A stretch of DNA of 64,000 nucleotides. It comes from an uncultured Dysosmobacter sp. (GTDB lineage Bacteria > Bacillota > Clostridia > Oscillospirales > Oscillospiraceae). The DNA lies in NCBI GenBank assembly GCA_934590165.1, contig CAKTOO010000014.1, positions 1 to 64,000 on the forward strand, written 5' to 3'. Numbering within the stretch: the first letter of the stretch is position 1; every line of letters begins with the position of its first letter. Made by a program: the position numbers and the translations under genes. This document shows, piece after piece, positions 60,014-64,000 of the stretch. The notes beneath the pieces are model-generated. The model made no database searches and was not told the origin of the DNA. It saw nothing but the letters and a program-made list of their open reading frames with translations.

Positions 60014-60904
60014 TTAGGATTCCGGCACCAGACGGCGCATATCCGCCGGCAGGGGCGCGGTCAGGGACAGGACTTCCCCGGTGACGGGGTGAATGAGGCG
60101 CAGAGCATAGGAGTGCAGCGCGGGACGGGGGATGAGGAGAGGGTCCTCCGTGCCGTACAGCCAGTCTCCCGCCAGGGGATGGCCAATGGAGGCCATGTGA
60201 ACACGCAGCTGGTGGGTGCGGCCGGTCTCCGGCACCAGCTTTACCAGAGAGAGGGCCTCTCCCGGCACCAGGACCTCATAGTGGGAGATAGCACGCTGGC
60301 CGTCGGGGCGTATCTTCCGCGCCACAGCCGAGGTCTCATCCCGGCCGATGGGGGAGTCGATGGTGCCCCGAAGGGGCTGGGGACAGCCCAGGCACACGGC
60401 CCGGTACTCCCGGTAAAAGCCCTCTGTGTGGAGGGCGCGGCGCAGGCGGTCGTGGACATAGCCGCTTTTTGCCACCACCATGAGGCCGGTGGTGCCCTTG
60501 TCCAGCCGGTTCACGGAGTGGAAAATGAAATCCGTACCCCGCTGCCAGGCCAGGGCCCCGGCCACGGTGGGGGTATCCGGCAGGAAATTGGAGGCATGGG
60601 CCGTCATGCCGGCGGGTTTATCCACCACCAGCAGGTGCCCGTCCTCCCATACGATGGGCAGCGGCCAGTCGCCGGGGGTGGGCAGGACCTTGGGGGGGCG
60701 GTGGTCTCCGGTCTCCACCTGCAATACATCTCCCGCGTGCAGAATGTCCACGGTGCGGGCGTGGCGGCCGTTTACCAAAATGCCGTTTTCCGCCCGGGTC
60801 AGCCGGGCCACGGCGTGGGTGGAAAAGTGCAGCCCCGCCTTTAAAATATGGCGGACGGTGGAGCCGTCCTCCTCCGCCGTGATGGTTTTTGTGATGGTTT
60901 CCAG
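60014..60904 (-). CDS. RluA-family pseudouridine synthase
   Basis: Converts uridine to pseudouridine in rRNA or tRNA. The catalytic aspartate is in HSVNRLDKGTTGLMVVAK, and GRTHQLRVHMASIGHPLAGD is the second family signature. The first in-frame GTG (60811) would cut off residues belonging to the N-terminal S4-like part (VRHILKAGLHFSTHAVARL, upstream and in frame). Extending to CTG 60904 restores it, and AAAGGAGGG lies at the right distance before that CTG. No ATG, GTG or TTG fits there. I therefore annotate a CTG start, giving 296 residues; the start is less certain than the function. Confidence 0.85.
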   Translation of the reverse strand: METITKTITAEEDGSTVRHILKAGLHFSTHAVARLTRAENGILVNGRHARTVDILHAGDVLQVETGDHRPPKVLPTPGDWPLPIVWEDGHLLVVDKPAGMTAHASNFLPDTPTVAGALAWQRGTDFIFHSVNRLDKGTTGLMVVAKSGYVHDRLRRALHTEGFYREYRAVCLGCPQPLRGTIDSPIGRDETSAVARKIRPDGQRAISHYEVLVPGEALSLVKLVPETGRTHQLRVHMASIGHPLAGDWLYGTEDPLLIPRPALHSYALRLIHPVTGEVLSLTAPLPADMRRLVPES

Positions 60905-60975
60905 AGGCGTGCCCTCCTTTCGCCCTTTACCATAGCATAAAAAGCTGCTTTTGCATAGCCAAAACTAGAGAAGTG

Positions 60976-60984
60976 TGGTATAAT
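60976..60984 (+). promoter_or_regulatory. Extended -10 promoter of the Uup-like gene
   Basis: TGGTATAAT, a TGn extended -10 element, 36 bases before the start. The best -35 (TTGCAT at 60951) is 22 bases away, so the extended -10 probably carries the activity. Confidence 0.5.
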
Positions 60985-61020
60985 AACCTATCTATGCAAA
61001 TGAACGCAAGGAGGCGCCCC

Positions 61021-62793
61021 ATGCTGTTATCCGCGGAACGCATTTCCATCAATTTCGGCAGCCGGCAGCTGCTGGAGGATGTGAATTTTTACTTGAATGA
61101 AGGGGACAAGACCGGCATCATCGGCATCAACGGCACCGGCAAGTCCACATTTTTGAAGGTGCTGGCGGGCATCACGGAGCCGGACGCCGGCACCATTTCC
61201 CGCAATCCCAACGTGCAGGTGAGTTTTCTGCCCCAAAATCCGGTGATGGATGATAACGCCACTGTGTTGGAGCAGGTGTTTCTGCATTTTTCCCCGGAGT
61301 TCCGGGCCCTGAACGAATACGAGGCAAAGTCCATGCTGAACCGCCTGGGGCTGCCGGATTTTGACCAGAAAGTGGGCAATCTCTCCGGCGGCCAGCGCAA
61401 GCGGGTGGCCCTGGCGGCGGCCCTGCTTCACCCGGCGGATGTGCTGGTGCTGGACGAGCCCACCAACCACTTGGACGCCGAGATGACTGCCTGGCTGGAG
61501 GACTGGCTCCGCAGGTTCAAGGGCGGCCTTGTCATGGTGACCCATGACCGCTACTTTTTGGAGCGAGTGGTGAATCACATCACGGAGCTGAGCCGGGGTA
61601 AGCTGTACCACTACGAGGCCAACTACTCCAAATATCTGGAGCTGAAGGCCCAGCGGGCGGAAATGGCGGAGGCCAGTGAGCGCAAGCGCCAGTCCATTCT
61701 GCGGGTGGAGCGGGAATGGATCCTGCGGGGCTGTAAGGCCCGGACCACGAAGTCCAAGGAGCGTATCCAGCGCTACGAGGCCCTGCTGGGCCAGGACGCG
61801 CCGGAGACAGATGACACGGTCCAGCTGGCGGCGGCCTCCAGCCGCCTGGGGAAAAAGATCATTGAGCTGAAGGATGTCACCAAGGGCTTTGACGGCAGGA
61901 CGCTGGTGGACCATTTCTCCTATAACCTGCTGCGAAACGACCGCATTGGCATCGTGGGCCGCAACGGCGCGGGCAAATCCACCCTGCTGCACCTCATCGC
62001 CGGGGAACTGGTCCCGGACAGCGGCAGTGTGGACATGGGCACCACGGTGAAGGTCGGCCACTTTTCCCAAGAGGGGCGGGAACTGGACCTGGACCAGCGG
62101 GTCTACGATTTTATCCATGACATTGCCGATGAGGTGCGGACAGACGAGGGCACCTTTACCGCCAATCAGATGATGGAACGGTTCCTGTTTCCCGGTGACC
62201 TTCAGTCCGTCCCCATCGGGCGCCTTTCCGGCGGGGAGCGGCGGCGGCTGTACCTGCTGTCGGTGCTGATGTCGGCGCCCAACGTGCTGCTGCTGGACGA
62301 GCCCACCAACGATTTGGATGTGACGACCCTCTCCATTCTGGAGGATTATCTACAGGGATTTCCGGGACCGATTTTGGTGGTGTCCCACGACCGCTTCCTG
62401 CTGGACAAGCTGGCGGAATCCATTTTTGAGGTCCGGGATGGCCAGGTGCTGCGCTACACCGGCAACTGGTCCGACTGGCAGGCCAAGCGCCGGGAAGAGG
62501 AATCGCCTGCGAAAGCGGAGAAGCCCAAGGCGGCGGAGCGTCCCCGGGAGCGGAAACTGAAATTTTCCTATAAGGAGCAGCTGGAATTCGAGACCATCGA
62601 TGGAGAGCTGGCGGAGCTGGAGCGGCAGGTAGCTGAGTGTGCCGATGCCCAGGGCCGCTGCGGCAGCGACTATATAAAGCTCCAGGAGCTTCAGGCCAAA
62701 CAGGCGGAGCTGGAAGCAAAGCTGGAGGAAAAAACGGAGCGCTGGATCCATCTTACGGAGCTGAAAGAAAAAATCGACGCCCAGAACGGCTGA
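61021..62793 (+). CDS. uup: Uup-type ABC-F ATPase
   Basis: A 590-residue ABC-F protein with two cassettes. The start MLLSAERISINFGSRQLLED uses ATG 61021 after AAGGAGGCG. Walker A GINGTGKSTF and GRNGAGKSTL; signatures LSGGQRKRV and LSGGERRRL; Walker B LVLDEPTNHLD and LLLDEPTNDLD. After the second cassette (about residue 500) come a Lys/Glu/Ala/Pro-rich linker and a coiled coil (about 515-590) typical of Uup/YdiF proteins, which act on ribosomes or branched DNA. It differs clearly from the Lsa-like gene nearby and has no attenuator leader. Confidence 0.92.
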   Translation: MLLSAERISINFGSRQLLEDVNFYLNEGDKTGIIGINGTGKSTFLKVLAGITEPDAGTISRNPNVQVSFLPQNPVMDDNATVLEQVFLHFSPEFRALNEYEAKSMLNRLGLPDFDQKVGNLSGGQRKRVALAAALLHPADVLVLDEPTNHLDAEMTAWLEDWLRRFKGGLVMVTHDRYFLERVVNHITELSRGKLYHYEANYSKYLELKAQRAEMAEASERKRQSILRVEREWILRGCKARTTKSKERIQRYEALLGQDAPETDDTVQLAAASSRLGKKIIELKDVTKGFDGRTLVDHFSYNLLRNDRIGIVGRNGAGKSTLLHLIAGELVPDSGSVDMGTTVKVGHFSQEGRELDLDQRVYDFIHDIADEVRTDEGTFTANQMMERFLFPGDLQSVPIGRLSGGERRRLYLLSVLMSAPNVLLLDEPTNDLDVTTLSILEDYLQGFPGPILVVSHDRFLLDKLAESIFEVRDGQVLRYTGNWSDWQAKRREEESPAKAEKPKAAERPRERKLKFSYKEQLEFETIDGELAELERQVAECADAQGRCGSDYIKLQELQAKQAELEAKLEEKTERWIHLTELKEKIDAQNG

Positions 62794-62818
62794 GCGGAAA
62801 TATCAGGTGACAGAGACA

Positions 62819-62847
62819 CTGACCTTTGTTATAATATTTGGTATAAT
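62819..62847 (+). promoter_or_regulatory. Promoter of the GGDEF gene
   Basis: CTGACC (62819-62824), a 17-base spacer and TATAAT (62842-62847) with an upstream TGG extension. A second TATAAT at 62830-62835 lacks a good -35. Confidence 0.65.
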
Positions 62848-62884
62848 AATAGTGTTTACATTAAAAAACGAAAGGAGGGAGGAC

Positions 62885-64000
62885 TTGGACACCAGATTTG
62901 ACTGGCAAAGCGGGATTGCGGCCATCCGAAAGGAGCACCGCAGGATCGATGGAAAATGGCTGTGGATGCAATACCGGCTGATGGCCGCTTTGGCGGTATT
63001 TGCCACGGCGGCGGAGGTCATCATGTATTTCCTGCTGCAGGAGCTGCGGATCCCCACGGTTTCTCCAGCCATGTATCTGCTGAAATATCTTGCGGCGCCG
63101 TTCGCGGTCAATATGCTTTTGACTTTGGGCGCGGCGCTGACAGTGCGGAGCGGCCTGACGGAAGTACAAAAGAGCTATCTGGTCTCCACACTGCTGACGG
63201 TGATGGCCACTGTGATGTACACGGTCCACGCGGTGTTTCCGGTATTATCCTCCCTGTTTATCATTCCCATGCTGCTGACTGTGGTATACGGCGACCAACG
63301 GCTGACGGCCTATATCGCTGTTTGCTGTGTGGGCGGCAAGGCGGTCTCAGACTTGTTTTTGTGCTGGGACCCCAGTCGGGTCAAGGTCACGGACAGCGTG
63401 GACACCCTGGTGGATTTTGGCCTTTCCCTGGTGTTACTGGCGGTGTTTTACGGGATCTGCGCCTGCATGATCCTGATGGAGCAGCAAAAGCACGAGGCAT
63501 CCATCCGGCTGGAGCAGGAGCGCCAGCGGCTGCGGGAGGAGTCCCTGCGGGACCAGCTGACCCGTGTGGGCAACCGGGAGGCCCTGCGGCAGATGTTCCA
63601 GACCATGGAAGCGGACCAAAGCGGCCGGCGGTATTTCCTGGCCATGATGGATCTGGACGATTTCAAAAACCTGAATGACACCTACGGTCACAGCCAGGGA
63701 GACCGGCATCTGCGGGCCCTGGGCCAGGTGCTGCTGGACCTGCCAAAAGGGGAGACGGCATCCTTCCGTTTCGGCGGCGACGAGTTTTGCACGGTATTTT
63801 GGGGCTGCAGACCGGAGCGGGTGGAACAGCTTTGCCGGGAGATCCAGCGGCGCTATGCCGCGGCGGCCGCGGCCTGCGGCGGCCGGCAGGTGTCCCTCAG
63901 CATCGGTGCGGCGGAATACCGGCGGCAGGAGTCGGCGGAATGGCTGCTGGACCGGGCGGACGCGATTTTGTACCGGGCCAAGCAGAATAAGGGCAGCATC
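62885..64000 (+). CDS. Membrane-bound diguanylate cyclase (GGDEF), 3' end beyond the window
   Basis: Open from TTG 62885 (six bases after AAGGAGGGA) to the window edge, 372 codons so far. About six membrane segments fill residues 30-200, for example the hydrophobic stretches near AALAVFATAAEVIMYFLL (about 36-53) and FGLSLVLLAVFYGI. A short coiled coil (EASIRLEQERQRLREESL, about 203-220) leads into the GGDEF domain: RDQLTRVGNREAL, MMDLDDFKNLNDTYGHSQGD, and the intact catalytic RFGGDEFC (about 296-303), then VSLSIGAAEY. It should make cyclic di-GMP. No inhibitory RxxD site is evident before the GGDEF. The signal sensed is unknown. Confidence 0.9.
   Translation, partial: MDTRFDWQSGIAAIRKEHRRIDGKWLWMQYRLMAALAVFATAAEVIMYFLLQELRIPTVSPAMYLLKYLAAPFAVNMLLTLGAALTVRSGLTEVQKSYLVSTLLTVMATVMYTVHAVFPVLSSLFIIPMLLTVVYGDQRLTAYIAVCCVGGKAVSDLFLCWDPSRVKVTDSVDTLVDFGLSLVLLAVFYGICACMILMEQQKHEASIRLEQERQRLREESLRDQLTRVGNREALRQMFQTMEADQSGRRYFLAMMDLDDFKNLNDTYGHSQGDRHLRALGQVLLDLPKGETASFRFGGDEFCTVFWGCRPERVEQLCREIQRRYAAAAAACGGRQVSLSIGAAEYRRQESAEWLLDRADAILYRAKQNKGSI

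Overview
The window looks like one chromosomal contig from a high-GC, Gram-positive, gut-type Clostridia, most likely Oscillospiraceae (the Flavonifractor, Lawsonibacter or Oscillibacter neighbourhood). The basis is the Firmicutes gene order rpoB-rpoC-L7Ae-rpsL-rpsG-fusA-tuf, a B. subtilis-like rifampicin region in RpoB, strong Shine-Dalgarno sequences and generally GC-rich codons. The genus is a guess. I saw no tRNA, rRNA or CRISPR array.

Layout. 1-12.9 kb: transcription and translation core genes, with a broken lipoprotein gene after rpoC. 12.9-26.3 kb: a decaying metabolic region holding two distinct, broken IS5-family transposases. It contains an aspartate aminotransferase joined tail to tail with a TctC receptor gene (both truncated), an intact MalY/PatB enzyme, several NodB/PuuE-like deacetylase genes that all carry lesions, an intact argininosuccinate lyase, an NhaC-type antiporter with a nonsense codon, and an intact Asp/Glu/hydantoin racemase. 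A sequence matching the ARG-box consensus at every position, and a good promoter, precede the deacetylase-argH operon.

26.7-46.5 kb: one long plus-strand cell-surface polysaccharide cluster. It has an initiating sugar transferase, an EpsG-type polymerase, about eight glycosyltransferases, DUF1919 and DUF115 proteins, an FkbH-SGNH fusion, acyltransferases and a Wzx flippase. It ends with a complete CMP-Kdo pathway (kdsB, kdsA, kdsD, kdsC). Kdo is a Gram-negative hallmark, so this is unexpected in such a host. An acyltransferase gene inside the kds block is shifted out of frame by a 10-bp tandem duplication, which could be a reversible switch.

46.5-64 kb: assorted housekeeping and transport genes. 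These are a CAT-like acetyltransferase, cardiolipin synthase, an OPT transporter operon with a PqqD-like protein, a DUF1576 membrane protein, a ZnuA-like metal receptor behind a Fur-type box, an HpaI-type aldolase, formate-tetrahydrofolate ligase, an Lsa-like ABC-F gene with a leader peptide and mutually exclusive RNA stems that look like ribosome-mediated attenuation, an ABM monooxygenase, an RluA pseudouridine synthase with an apparent CTG start, a Uup-type ABC-F ATPase and the beginning of a membrane GGDEF protein.
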